Shown piece by piece: positions 11,260-19,770 of a stretch of DNA of 64,000 nt. Origin of the DNA: Streptomyces cinnamoneus (GTDB lineage: Bacteria > Actinomycetota > Actinomycetes > Streptomycetales > Streptomycetaceae); the NCBI RefSeq assembly GCF_014650495.1, contig NZ_BMVB01000007.1:186001-250000 (forward strand), in the 5' to 3' direction. Numbering within the stretch: position 1 is the stretch's first letter; the number at the start of each line of letters is the position of its first letter. Below the pieces are notes generated by a model, which saw nothing but the letters and a program-made list of their open reading frames with translations, was not told the DNA's origin and did not search any database. A program made the translations under genes and the position numbers.

Positions 11260-12768
11260 GTGACCGTCACTGAACTGGTGTCGTACGAGGAGGCGCTTGC
11301 CACCTACGAGCCCGTCATGGGGCTCGAGGTGCACGTCGAGCTCGGCACCAAGACCAAGATGTTCTGCGGGTGCTCCACCGAGCTGGGCGCCGAGCCCAAC
11401 TCGCAGACCTGCCCCACCTGCCTCGGCATGCCCGGCTCCCTGCCGGTCGTCAACGCCGTCGGCGTCGAGTCGGCCGTGAAGATCGGTCTCGCGCTGCACT
11501 GCGAGATCGCCGAGTGGTGCCGCTTCGCCCGGAAGAATTACTTCTATCCGGACATGCCGAAGAACTTCCAGACCTCCCAGTACGACGAGCCCATCGCCTT
11601 CAACGGCTACCTGGACGTCCAGCTGGAGGACGGCGAGGTCTTCCGCGTGGAGATCGAGCGCGCCCACATGGAGGAGGACACCGGCAAGTCCACGCACGTG
11701 GGCGGTGCCACCGGCCGCATCCACGGCGCGTCCCACTCCCTGCTGGACTACAACCGCGCCGGCATCCCCCTCATCGAGATCGTCACCAAGCCGATCACCG
11801 GTGCGGGCGAGCGCGCCCCCGAGGTCGCCAAGGCGTACGTCGCCGAGCTGCGCGAGCTCATCAAGGCGCTCGGCGTCTCCGAGGCCCGCATGGAGATGGG
11901 CCAGATGCGCTGCGACGTCAACCTCTCGCTGATGCCGAAGGGCGCCGAGAAGTTCGGCACCCGCAGCGAGACGAAGAACGTCAACTCGCTGCGTTCGGTC
12001 GAGCGCGCCGCGCGCTTCGAGATCCAGCGGCACGCCGCGGTGCTGTCCTCGGGCGGCACGATCCTGCAGGAGACCCGTCACTTCCACGAGGAGGACGGCT
12101 CCACCACCTCCGGCCGCATCAAGGAGGAGGCGGAGGACTACCGCTACTTCCCCGAGCCGGACCTGGTGCCGGTGGCCCCCTCCCGCGAGTGGGTCGAGGA
12201 GCTGCGGGCCACCCTGCCCGAGCTGCCGCGCGTGCGCCGCAACCGGCTGCGCGAGGAGTGGGGCGTCTCCGAGCACGACATGCAGTCGATCCTCAACGCC
12301 GGCGCGGTCGACCTGATCGTCGCCACGATCGAGGCCGGTGCCGACGCCGCCTCCGCCCGCAAGTGGTGGATGGGTGAGCTGGCGCGCCGGGCGAACGAGG
12401 CCGGTACCGACCTCGCCGCCCTGGAGATCACCCCCGGGCAGGTCGCCCGGGTGTGCGCGCTGGTCGCCGAGGGCTCCCTCAACGACAAGCTGGCCCGCCA
12501 GGTCATCGAGGGCGTGCTCGCGGGCGAGGGCGACCCGGACGAGGTCGTCGACAAGCGCGGCCTGAAGGTCGTCTCCGACGAGGGCGCGCTGGGCACGGCC
12601 GTGGACGAGGCCATCGCGGCCAACGCGGCCGTCGCCGACAAGATCCGTGCCGGCAAGGTCGCGGCGGCGGGTGCGCTCGTCGGCGCGGTCATGAAGGCCA
12701 CCCGGGGCCAGGCGGACGCGGCGCGCGTGCGCGAGCTGATCCTGGAGAAGCTGGGCGTCGAGGGCTGA
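11260..12768 (+). CDS. gatB: Glutamyl/aspartyl-tRNA amidotransferase subunit GatB
   Basis: This 502-aa subunit binds the misacylated tRNA and activates its carboxylate with ATP before amidation. Family blocks include [12 protein letters not shown] at the N-terminus, the CxC...CxxC zinc site ([11 protein letters not shown]... CPTCLGMPG), [14 protein letters not shown] and [11 protein letters not shown]. The C-terminal 150 residues form the helical GatB/Yqey domain. The GTG start follows GAGAGGT about 9 nt upstream. A UUCG-capped hairpin ends the operon. Confidence 0.97.
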   Translation: MTVTELVSYEEALATYEPVMGLEVHVELGTKTKMFCGCSTELGAEPNSQTCPTCLGMPGSLPVVNAVGVESAVKIGLALHCEIAEWCRFARKNYFYPDMPKNFQTSQYDEPIAFNGYLDVQLEDGEVFRVEIERAHMEEDTGKSTHVGGATGRIHGASHSLLDYNRAGIPLIEIVTKPITGAGERAPEVAKAYVAELRELIKALGVSEARMEMGQMRCDVNLSLMPKGAEKFGTRSETKNVNSLRSVERAARFEIQRHAAVLSSGGTILQETRHFHEEDGSTTSGRIKEEAEDYRYFPEPDLVPVAPSREWVEELRATLPELPRVRRNRLREEWGVSEHDMQSILNAGAVDLIVATIEAGADAASARKWWMGELARRANEAGTDLAALEITPGQVARVCALVAEGSLNDKLARQVIEGVLAGEGDPDEVVDKRGLKVVSDEGALGTAVDEAIAANAAVADKIRAGKVAAAGALVGAVMKATRGQADAARVRELILEKLGVEG

Positions 12769-12804
12769 TTCCGGCCCCTCGGCATCCCGCCGTCAACGGC
12801 GCAC

Positions 12805-12836
12805 GATGGCCGTCCCTCTTCGGAGGGGCGGCCATC
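12805..12836. terminator. gat operon terminator hairpin with TTCG tetraloop
   Basis: Arms 12805-12818 and 12823-12836 pair over 14 bp with one G-T pair, capped by TTCG, the exceptionally stable UUCG loop in RNA. It lies 37 nt after the gatB stop and has no T tract. Confidence 0.8.
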
Positions 12837-12984
12837 GGCCGTTCCCGGAGCGGTGGGAATCGGCCTGGGTCCGCCCGGGGCGGTCCGAATTCGGCCATAG
12901 GTGTCCCAGACGCCGAAACGGTCCGGCATGATCGCGACAGCGGGCCGGTCCGCGTGCCCGCATGCGAATGCTGGGGGTAGGGAC

Positions 12985-13575
12985 ATGCGACGGGTGACAA
13001 CGGGACTGGCGGCGCTCCTGCTGGCGGGCGCCGGGCTGGCGGCGACGCTGCCGGCGGGCGCGGCGGTGGCGGCCGGGGCCCCGGCGACGGCTCCCGCGGC
13101 CTGCGCGGCCGACTGGGGGAGCTCGCCCAAGGTGAGCACGGCCACCGAGTACAAGCCGCTCAGGGACATCAGGACCGGCCGGCACGACTGTTACGACCGC
13201 ATGGTCTTCGACATCCTGGGCCCGGACACCGGGGCGCCGGTCGGCTACCGCGTGCAGTACGTCGACAAGCTGCACCAGGACGGCTCCGGGGACGTCATCC
13301 CGGTCGGCGGCGGCGCCGTCCTGGAGGTCCGGGTGGCCGCCCCGAGCTACGACCCGACCACGGGCAAGCCGGTCTACGACGGCAAGGCGGGCCGCCCGCT
13401 GCCCGGCGTGGACGTCAGCGGCTACCGGACGTTCCAGGACACCCGCTTCGCGGGCAGCTTCGAGGGCGACACACAGGTGGGCCTCGGAGTGCGGGGACGG
13501 CTGCCGTTCAGGGTGTTCCAGCAGGACAACCACATCGTCGTGGACGTCGCCCACACCTGGCGCGGCTTCCGCTGA
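12985..13575 (+). CDS. Secreted AMIN-like domain protein
   Basis: The 196-aa product has an Ala/Leu-rich signal peptide (residues 1-35), then CAADWGSSPK, and a single domain with the blocks HDCYDRMVFDI, GYRVQYVD, GGGAVLEVRVAAP and VGLGVRGRLPFRVF. This arrangement is that of actinobacterial AMIN-like proteins, a beta-sandwich related to periplasmic peptidoglycan-associated AMIN domains. The role is unknown and cell-envelope binding is an inference. Start chosen at ATG 12985 with GGGGGTAGGGA upstream. It appears monocistronic. Confidence 0.75.
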   Translation: MRRVTTGLAALLLAGAGLAATLPAGAAVAAGAPATAPAACAADWGSSPKVSTATEYKPLRDIRTGRHDCYDRMVFDILGPDTGAPVGYRVQYVDKLHQDGSGDVIPVGGGAVLEVRVAAPSYDPTTGKPVYDGKAGRPLPGVDVSGYRTFQDTRFAGSFEGDTQVGLGVRGRLPFRVFQQDNHIVVDVAHTWRGFR

Positions 13576-13635
13576 GCGACGTCACCGATCGTCGGTCCGT
13601 CACTACCGTATGACATAAACCCGGGTGCACTGTGG

Positions 13636-13709
13636 TATAACCCACAAAACAGACAAAGGATCTTTCCGCGCTGCCACAGTGGGCGGCAGAGGGCCCCTGG
13701 GGCCCTCTG
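13636..13709 (+). promoter_or_regulatory. Leader region of the MMPL gene: -10-like TATAAC and a 23-bp perfect palindrome
   Basis: TATAAC at 13636-13641 is a good -10 match within GTGG...CCAC symmetry; the -35 is unclear. Downstream, 13687-13709 is a perfect 11-1-11 palindrome (arm CAGAGGGCCCC). In RNA it would be a compact hairpin about 80 nt before the start codon. It may be an operator or an RNA structure. Confidence 0.45.
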
Positions 13710-13789
13710 TCCCATGCTCAACCTTCCTCAGCGGTCGTCACCACGGGGCCAGTCCCGGCGAGATCGACGCGTTACCCGGGAAGCAGGTT

Positions 13790-16027
13790 ATGACCTCACT
13801 TGCCCGGTGGTGCCTGCGCCGCCGTCTCGCCGTCATCGCCCTGTGGCTCGTGGTGCTGGCCGGCACGACCCTAGCGGCCACCCTCGCCGGCTCCGCCTAC
13901 TCCGACGACTACCGCGTCCCCGGTACCGAGTCCTCCCGCGCGACGGCCCTGCTGGAGAAGGCGTTCCCCGGCCGCGGCGGCGACGACACCATCGTCTGGC
14001 ACACCGACCGGGGGACCGTGCGCTCCGCCGAGGTCGAGCAGCGCATGACCGCCGCCCTCCGCAAGGTCGCCGCGCTGCCCGGCGTGGCCTCGGTGGACAG
14101 CCCGTACACCGGCGGGCGCGGCAGTGCGCAGATCAGCCCCGACCGGCACACCGCCTACGCCTCCCTCACCTTCGACGGCGCCACCGGCGACCCGGAGCCG
14201 GCGCAGGTCGAGAAGGTCGTCGAGACCGCCCGTGCGGCGGCGGACGGCAACCTCCACGTCGCGCTGGGCGGCAGCGGCATCGCCTCGTCCCAGGAGTCCA
14301 GCGGACACCTGAGCGAGATCATCGGCATCGCCGTGGCGGCGGTGGTCCTGCTGGTCGTCTTCGGCTCGCCCGCCGCGAGCGCGCTGCCGATCGCCACCGC
14401 GGTCGTCGGCGTGGGCACCGCCTCCATGGGCACCGTCCTGCTGAGCCACCTCATGAAGGTGGCCGATTTCGCCCCCATGCTGGGCACCCTGATCGGCCTC
14501 GGCGTGGGCATCGACTACGCCCTGTTCATCGTCACCCGGCACCGGCGCGGCCTCAAACAGGGGCTGCCGGTCGCGCTCGCGGCCGAACGGGCCGTCGCCA
14601 CCACCGGCCGGGCCGTCGTCTTCGCCGGCGGCACCGTCTGCGTGGCGCTGCTCGGCATGCTGATCCTGCGGCTGAGCTTCCTCAACGGCGTCGCCCTCGC
14701 GGCCTCGCTGACGGTCGTGCTGACCGTGGCCGCCTCCGTCACGCTCCTGCCCGCGCTGCTCGGCGTCATCGGCGAGCGCGCCCTCAGCCGGCGCGAGCGC
14801 CGCCACCTGGCCGAGCACGGCCCCCGGCCGGACACCCCCACCGGCCTGGCCGCCCGCTGGTCGGCGCTGGTCGAGCGGCACCCCAAGCTGCTGGGCACGC
14901 TCGCGGCGGCCGTCATGCTCGTCCTGGCCCTGCCGACGCTCTCGCTCCACCTGGGCACCTCCGACCAGGGCAACCAGCCCGCCTCCAGCACCACCCGCCA
15001 GGCGTACGACATGCTGGCCCGCGGCTTCGGGCCCGGCGTGAACGGGCCCCTGACGCTCGTGGCGCCGCTGGGCAGCGCCGCCGACAGCCTGGCCTTCAAC
15101 AAGCTGCCCGACACCCTGCGGCACACCCCGGGCGTCGCCTCCGTCACCCCCTCGGTCCTCAACGGCAGCGGCGACACCGGCGTCATCACCGTCGTTCCCA
15201 CCACCTCGCCCCAGTCCCGTGCGACCAGCGAGCTCGTGGACCGGCTGCGGACGGAGGTCCTGCCGAAGGCCACCGGCGGCAGCGGCCCCGCGGTGCGCGT
15301 GGGCGGCATGACCGCCGGCTACGACGACTTCGCCGGCGTGATACTGGGCAAGCTCCCGGTGTTCGTGGGCACCGTCGTGGGCCTGGGCTGCCTGCTGCTC
15401 CTGCTGGCCTTCCGCAGCATCGGCATACCGCTGAAGGCCGCGGCGATGAACATCGCCGCCGTGGCGTCGTCCTTCGGCCTCATCGTGGCGGTCTTCCAGT
15501 GGGGCTGGGGCAGCGAGCTGCTCGGCCTGGGCGGCGCCGGACCCATCGAGCCCTTCCTGCCCGTGGTCATGGTCTCGGTGCTCTTCGGGCTGTCGATGGA
15601 CTACCAGGTCTTCCTGGTCAGCCGGATGTACGAGGAGTGGCTGGCCACCCGCGACAACACGCGGGCCGTCCGCGTGGGCCTCGCCGAGACCAGCCGGGTG
15701 ATCAACTCCGCGGCGGTCATCATGATCTCCGTCTTCCTGGCGTTCGTGCTCAGCGGCGACCGGGTGATCGCGATGTTCGGCATCGGCCTGGCCTCGGCCG
15801 TGGCCCTGGACGCGTTCGTCCTGCGGACGCTGCTGGTCCCGGCGCTGATGCACATGCTCGGCGGCGCCAACTGGTGGCTGCCGACCTGGCTGGAGCGGCT
15901 GCTGCCGCGCATCAGCATCGAGCCGCCGGAGGAGCACGAGCCCGTGGTGCCGCTGCCCACCGCGCCCGTGGTGCACCGGGCCGACCGGACGGACGAACCG
16001 GCCGGGGCGGTGGCGCTCGGCCGCTGA
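13790..16027 (+). CDS. MMPL-family RND transporter
   Basis: The 745-aa product is an MmpL/YdfJ-type exporter. It has two repeated halves, each with one transmembrane helix, an extracellular domain and a block of five to six helices. The N-terminal helix (about 15-33) is followed by a domain ending near residue 170. The helices at about 180-330 include GLGVGIDYALFIVTRHRRGL, the GxxxDY proton-relay region, and the second half repeats this as LFGLSMDYQVFLVSRMYEEW. Such proteins export lipids, siderophores or antibiotics; the substrate cannot be deduced. Start ATG 13790; the further upstream in-frame sequence is not protein-like. A strong hairpin overlaps the stop. Confidence 0.92.
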   Translation: MTSLARWCLRRRLAVIALWLVVLAGTTLAATLAGSAYSDDYRVPGTESSRATALLEKAFPGRGGDDTIVWHTDRGTVRSAEVEQRMTAALRKVAALPGVASVDSPYTGGRGSAQISPDRHTAYASLTFDGATGDPEPAQVEKVVETARAAADGNLHVALGGSGIASSQESSGHLSEIIGIAVAAVVLLVVFGSPAASALPIATAVVGVGTASMGTVLLSHLMKVADFAPMLGTLIGLGVGIDYALFIVTRHRRGLKQGLPVALAAERAVATTGRAVVFAGGTVCVALLGMLILRLSFLNGVALAASLTVVLTVAASVTLLPALLGVIGERALSRRERRHLAEHGPRPDTPTGLAARWSALVERHPKLLGTLAAAVMLVLALPTLSLHLGTSDQGNQPASSTTRQAYDMLARGFGPGVNGPLTLVAPLGSAADSLAFNKLPDTLRHTPGVASVTPSVLNGSGDTGVITVVPTTSPQSRATSELVDRLRTEVLPKATGGSGPAVRVGGMTAGYDDFAGVILGKLPVFVGTVVGLGCLLLLLAFRSIGIPLKAAAMNIAAVASSFGLIVAVFQWGWGSELLGLGGAGPIEPFLPVVMVSVLFGLSMDYQVFLVSRMYEEWLATRDNTRAVRVGLAETSRVINSAAVIMISVFLAFVLSGDRVIAMFGIGLASAVALDAFVLRTLLVPALMHMLGGANWWLPTWLERLLPRISIEPPEEHEPVVPLPTAPVVHRADRTDEPAGAVALGR

Positions 16028-16054
16028 GCGGCACAGGCCGGGGTGCCGCTCAGC
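16023..16054. terminator. Hairpin at the MMPL gene stop, convergent region
   Basis: A 12-bp perfect stem (arms 16023-16034 and 16043-16054, loop 8 nt) begins inside the stop region of the MMPL gene and ends 15 nt before the stop of the convergent microprotein. It could serve both genes. Confidence 0.7.
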
Positions 16055-16068
16055 CGGTGCCGGGGCCG

Positions 16069-16233
16069 TCAGCCGCGGCGTGGCCGGATGACCACCTGTC
16101 CGGAGTCGAGGTCGATGGGGCCCTTGCCCGGGTCCCCGTCGCCGACGTCGTCCCGGGTGAGCTCCAGCCGGTTGAACTCCTCCTCCGTGTGCTCCCTGCC
16201 CGGCGCGAACAGCTCCTCGAACACGTTGAACAC
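16069..16233 (-). CDS. 54-aa DUF6191-like microprotein
   Basis: This short gene reads MFNVFEELFAPGREHTEEEF at its N-terminus, then a block containing RLELTRDDVGDGDPGKGP, and ends IDLDSGQVVIRPRRG. I recognise this as the small acidic Streptomyces family named DUF6191, of unknown function. The GTG start at 16233 has GGAAGGGG about 9 nt upstream. It lies 16 nt downstream of the sugar dehydrogenase gene and is probably cotranscribed with it. The protein is highly charged, with no signal peptide or membrane segment, so it is likely cytoplasmic. Confidence 0.8.
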   Translation of the reverse strand: MFNVFEELFAPGREHTEEEFNRLELTRDDVGDGDPGKGPIDLDSGQVVIRPRRG

Positions 16234-16249
16234 GGCACCACCCCTTCCG

Positions 16250-17383
16250 TCAGGTCACCTTCAGCCGCAGCAGCCGGTCGTCACCGGCGGCCGGGCTGCC
16301 CCTGCCGTCGGTGTTGCTCGTCGTCAACCACAGACCGTCGTCCCCCACGGGAACAACAGTCCGCAGCCGCCCGTAGTTCCCGTGCAGGAAGGCCCGGGGT
16401 CCGGCCGCGGCCGCGGAACCCCGCAGCGGGATGCGCCACAGCCGCTCGCCCCGCAGCCCGGCCATCCACAGCGAGCCGGCCGCGTAGGCCAGCCCGCTCG
16501 GTGAGGCGTCGGTCGTCCGCCACTGCACCACCGGGTCCTTCAGGCCCGCCCGGTGCGCCGTGCCCTCGGCCTGCGGCCAGCCGTAGTTCCCGCCGGGCTC
16601 CACCAGGTTGAGCTCGTCCCACGTGTCCTGGCCGAACTCCGACGCCCACAGCCGCCGCTCCGCGTCCCACGCCAGGCCCTGCACGTTGCGGTGCCCGTAG
16701 CTGTAGACCACCGAGCCGGGGTCGGGATTGCCGGGCGCGGGCCGGCCCTCGGGGGTCAGGCGCAGGATCTTGCCGCCCAGGGACGCCCGGTCCTGGGCCA
16801 GGTCGCGCCGGCCGCTCTCGCCCGTACCGGCGTAGAGCATCCCGTCGGGGCCGAAGGCGATGCGGCCGCCGTTGTGCACCGTCCCCTTCGGGATGCCGCG
16901 CAGGACCACCTCCGGCGTGCCCAGCCGCCGGCCCTCCGGCGCCCCCTCGTCGACCGGCATGCGGACGATGCGGTTGTCGGAGCCGGTGGTGACGTAGGCG
17001 TACAGCAGGTGGTCCGTGGCGTAGCGGGGCGACGCGGCGAGGCCCAGCAGGCCGCCCTCGCCCGCCGCGGCGACGTCCGGCACCGTGCCCAGCGGCGTGC
17101 GCCGGCCGCCGACCGCCGCGACGCGCACGACCGTGCCCGTGTCGCGCGAGCCGACCAGCAGGTCCCCGCCGGGCAGCGGGGCCACGCCCCAGGGCGACGT
17201 GAGCCCGGTGGCGAGCGTGGCGACGACCTCCGCCGAGCCCCGGGCGGAGCCCGCCGGGGCGGTGGGTGCGCCGGCGCGCGAGGAGGAGGGGGCCGGGCCT
17301 TCGGAGGGCGAACCGCCGGAACAGCCCGTGACGATCAGCAGCGCGGACACGGCCAGTGCTGCGTCGGCGGTCGGGCGTCGCAC
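16250..17383 (-). CDS. PQQ-dependent sugar dehydrogenase-like lipoprotein (glucose/sorbosone dehydrogenase family)
   Basis: The 377-aa product has a lipoprotein signal ending in LLIVTGCSGG. After a Ser/Pro/Ala-rich linker comes a beta-propeller of the GSDH family: LTSPWGVAPLPGGDLLV, EGGLLGLAASPRY, VHNGGRIAFGPDGMLYAGTGE and YGHRNVQGLAWD. The family oxidises sugars or related polyols with PQQ, though many actinobacterial members have unproven activity and cofactor. The GTG at 17383 has GAGAGGAG about 7 nt upstream. The further upstream in-frame sequence is encoded by the 13-bp tandem repeats and is rejected. The protein probably acts outside the membrane. Confidence 0.85.
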   Translation of the reverse strand: MRRPTADAALAVSALLIVTGCSGGSPSEGPAPSSSRAGAPTAPAGSARGSAEVVATLATGLTSPWGVAPLPGGDLLVGSRDTGTVVRVAAVGGRRTPLGTVPDVAAAGEGGLLGLAASPRYATDHLLYAYVTTGSDNRIVRMPVDEGAPEGRRLGTPEVVLRGIPKGTVHNGGRIAFGPDGMLYAGTGESGRRDLAQDRASLGGKILRLTPEGRPAPGNPDPGSVVYSYGHRNVQGLAWDAERRLWASEFGQDTWDELNLVEPGGNYGWPQAEGTAHRAGLKDPVVQWRTTDASPSGLAYAAGSLWMAGLRGERLWRIPLRGSAAAAGPRAFLHGNYGRLRTVVPVGDDGLWLTTSNTDGRGSPAAGDDRLLRLKVT

Positions 17384-17450
17384 GAGGGTCTCCTCTCGCG
17401 GGAGCGGATCACCCCTCCTTGATACACCCCGCCACCGACACCGCCGCGGT

Positions 17451-17554
17451 CCCACGACCCGTTCCCACGACCCGTTCCCACGACCCGTTCCCACGACTCG
17501 TTCCCACGACCCGTTCCCACGGCCCGGTCCCGCGACTCAGTCCCACGATCCCAT
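17451..17554. repeat. 13-bp tandem repeat, about 8 units, at the 3' end of the aldo/keto reductase gene
   Basis: The consensus unit CCCACGACCCGTT starts at 17451, 17464, 17477, 17490, 17503, 17516, 17529 and 17542. Units 1-3 and 5 are identical; unit 4 differs by one base and units 6-8 are diverged. The aldo/keto reductase stop codon (17537-17539) lies in unit 7 and its last codons in unit 8, so the array seems to have grown out of the gene's 3' end into the gap before the sugar dehydrogenase gene. Confidence 0.9.
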
Positions 17555-18547
17555 CGCGCCGGGCAGCGCCGTGATCTCGGCCAAGTCCTGCGCCGTCAGC
17601 CGCAGTCCGGCGGCCCCGGCGTTCTGCACGGCCCAGCGCGCCTTCTTCGTCCCCGGCACCGGCACCACGTGCCGCCCCTGGGCCAGCACCCAGGCCAGGG
17701 CGACCTGGGCGGCCGTGGCGCCGTGGCGGTCGGCGACGCGCCGCAGCCCGGCCACTATCGGCTGGTTGGCGGCCATCATGTCCGCGGTGAAGCGGGGGTG
17801 GCGCGCCCGGACGTCCTCCGGCTCGAACCCCTGCCCCGGGGTGAGCGTGCCGCTGAGGAATCCGTTCCCCAGGGGCATCGCGGCCAGCAGCCCCACCCCG
17901 CGGGAGGCGCACCACGGCACCAGCCGGTCCAGCGCCTCCCGCGACCAGACCGACAGCTCGGCCTGGACACAGCTGACGGGGAAGACCTGCTGCACCCTCT
18001 CCAGCTGGCGGATCGTGGCGTCGTACATCCCCGCTCCCGTCCCGGCCGCCGCGCCGTACCGGCGCCGGGCCCGGGCACCGATCGCACACCAGCCCAGCGC
18101 CCGGACCTTGCCCGCGGAGACCAGCTCGGCCATCGCCCCCCAGGTCTCTTCGACGGGCACCTCCGGGTCGGGGCGGTGCAGTTGGTACAGGTCGATGACG
18201 TCGGTCTGCAGGCGCCGCAGCGAGGCGTCGCAGGCGCGCTTCACATAGCCGGGCCGGCCGTTGGCGACGATGTGCTGCTCGCCCACCAGCAGCCCGCACT
18301 TGGTCGATATGAACGCCTCCGAGCGCCGCTCCCGCAACACCCGCCCCACCAGCAACTCATTGGTGAACGGGCCGTACATGTCGGCGGTGTCCAGCAGCGT
18401 GGCCCCGGCGTCCAGGGCCGCGTGGACGGTGCGCAGCGCGGTCTCGCCGCTCTGCTGGGAGGCGCTGTACGCCCAGTGCATCGGCATGCACCCGAGGCCG
18501 ATCGCACCCACTTCGAGCGCCGTCGCACCGATTGTCCTGCGCTCCAC
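17537..18547 (-). CDS. Aldo/keto reductase
   Basis: The 336-aa product is an NADPH-dependent AKR with a TIM barrel. The catalytic tetrad positions are seen: Asp and Tyr in LLDTADMYGP (about 51-60), Lys in FISTKCG (about 83), and His in DLYQLHRPDP (about 124). GLGCMPM and the C-terminal ALAWVLAQG...VPVPGTKK block are typical of cofactor binding. The substrate is unknown. Compared with most members there is an insert after WCAIGARARRRYGAAAGTG. The GTG start has GGAGGGG upstream. It is divergent from the 2-hydroxyacid dehydrogenase gene. Confidence 0.9.
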   Translation of the reverse strand: MERRTIGATALEVGAIGLGCMPMHWAYSASQQSGETALRTVHAALDAGATLLDTADMYGPFTNELLVGRVLRERRSEAFISTKCGLLVGEQHIVANGRPGYVKRACDASLRRLQTDVIDLYQLHRPDPEVPVEETWGAMAELVSAGKVRALGWCAIGARARRRYGAAAGTGAGMYDATIRQLERVQQVFPVSCVQAELSVWSREALDRLVPWCASRGVGLLAAMPLGNGFLSGTLTPGQGFEPEDVRARHPRFTADMMAANQPIVAGLRRVADRHGATAAQVALAWVLAQGRHVVPVPGTKKARWAVQNAGAAGLRLTAQDLAEITALPGAMGSWD

Positions 18548-18595
18548 CGGCCGTACCCCTCCCGTTCCTCGGCCCCAAAACTAACCTCTGCCACT

Positions 18596-18615
18596 GAAGT
18601 CACTTCGCATAGCCT
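18596..18615 (+). promoter_or_regulatory. Palindrome and -10-like hexamer before the 2-hydroxyacid dehydrogenase
   Basis: GAAGTCACTTC (18596-18606, a perfect 5-1-5 palindrome) is followed by TAGCCT (18610-18615), which ends 6 nt before the ATG. This spacing predicts a leaderless transcript, with the palindrome sitting where a repressor would block RNA polymerase. Confidence 0.4.
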
Positions 18616-18621
18616 CCAGAC

Positions 18622-19584
18622 ATGAGCGCAGATCACAGCGGTTCCCAGCGACCCCTCGCCTGGCTGCCGATCCGTCCCGAGGAGATCGACGGCCTTCCCG
18701 AGGGCCTGGAGTACGCCTACTGGGACGGCGGTCCCGACTTCCCCACCGATCCGGCGCGCTGCGCCTTCTACGGCATCCCCTACATGAAGGGCGCCGCCGT
18801 GGAGACGCGCCCGCTGCCCGCGATGACGGGCGTGCGCGTCGTCCAGGCCCTGACCGCCGGTGTGGACGACCTCCTGCCCGAGGTGGGGCGGCTGCCCTCC
18901 GGCGCACGGCTGTGCAACGCCCGCGGCCTGCACGACGCGAGCACCGCCGAGCTGGCCCTGACGCTCGTCCTCGCCTCCCTCCGTGACGTCCCCGGCTTCG
19001 TCCGCGCCCAGGACGCGGGGGAGTGGAGGCCGTCCTTCCGGCCGGCGCTCGCCGACAAGTCGGTGCTCGTCGTCGGCTACGGCTCGATCGGCGCCGCCAT
19101 CGAGGACCGGCTCGTTCCCTTTGAATGCGCGCGGGTTGTGCGCGTCGCGCGCTCCCCGCGCACGGCAGCACGCGGCCCGGTCCATCCCGTGACGGCCCTG
19201 CCGGAACTGCTGCCCGACGCCGACGTGGTGATCCTCGCGACGCCGCTCACCCCGGAGACCACGGGCCTCGTGGACACCGCCTTCCTCGCCCGTATGAAGG
19301 ACGGCGCGCTCCTGGTGAACGTCGCCCGCGGCAAGGTCGTGGACACCGAGGCGCTCCTGGCCGAGCTGGAGAGCGGCCGGCTGCTGGCCGCCCTGGACGT
19401 GACGGACCCCGAGCCGCTGCCCGCCGGTCACCCGCTGTGGAAGGCCCCGGGAGTCCTCGTCACGCCCCATGTGGGCGGCCCCTCCTCGGCGTTCCTGCCC
19501 CGCGCCAAGGCCCTCCTGCGAGATCAACTGACCAGATTCGCACGGGACGAGCCTCTGCGGAATGTCGTAGCCACCGCCGTCTGA
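18622..19584 (+). CDS. D-isomer-specific 2-hydroxyacid dehydrogenase
   Basis: The 320-aa product resembles the phosphoglycerate/glyoxylate reductase superfamily. The NAD-binding VVGYGSIGAA lies at about 152-161. The catalytic Arg is in VNVARGKVVD (about 236), the acidic residue in LDVTDPEPLP (about 260), and the His in VTPHVGG (about 284). The N-terminal half is short and diverged. The substrate is unknown. It shares a 74-nt divergent promoter region with the aldo/keto reductase, so the two oxidoreductases may be regulated together. Confidence 0.9.
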   Translation: MSADHSGSQRPLAWLPIRPEEIDGLPEGLEYAYWDGGPDFPTDPARCAFYGIPYMKGAAVETRPLPAMTGVRVVQALTAGVDDLLPEVGRLPSGARLCNARGLHDASTAELALTLVLASLRDVPGFVRAQDAGEWRPSFRPALADKSVLVVGYGSIGAAIEDRLVPFECARVVRVARSPRTAARGPVHPVTALPELLPDADVVILATPLTPETTGLVDTAFLARMKDGALLVNVARGKVVDTEALLAELESGRLLAALDVTDPEPLPAGHPLWKAPGVLVTPHVGGPSSAFLPRAKALLRDQLTRFARDEPLRNVVATAV

Positions 19585-19638
19585 TACCACGTAGAGGCAC
19601 CGTTTGGCTGCGCTGTGTATCCGTAATCCGGTAGCTAG

Positions 19639-19651
19639 TTACGCTATGTAT
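19639..19651. promoter_or_regulatory. BldD-box-like site before the second c-di-GMP gene
   Basis: TTAC-N5-GTAT matches the BldD consensus TNAC-N5-GTNA at 7 of 8 fixed positions. BldD, the c-di-GMP-responsive developmental repressor, is known to control several c-di-GMP turnover genes in Streptomyces. The site is 120 nt upstream of my chosen start and 18 nt upstream of an alternative GTG (19669). Confidence 0.35.
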
Positions 19652-19770
19652 ATGAGCTATGTCCCTGAGTGACGACTCTGGTGTATCGTCCCGACGGGGG
19701 CTGCTCCGCGCACCGTACGGGCGCAGCGAAGTACCGGAACTCAAGGGGGGCGACGGGCGATGCACGGCCA

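Noticed and set aside
17384..17494. Upstream extension of the sugar dehydrogenase into the 13-bp repeat region
   Set aside because: The extra residues are translated repeat DNA. The GTG at 17383 has a ribosome-binding site and gives a proper lipoprotein signal.
17451..17554. CRISPR array
   Set aside because: The 13-bp units are contiguous with no spacers.
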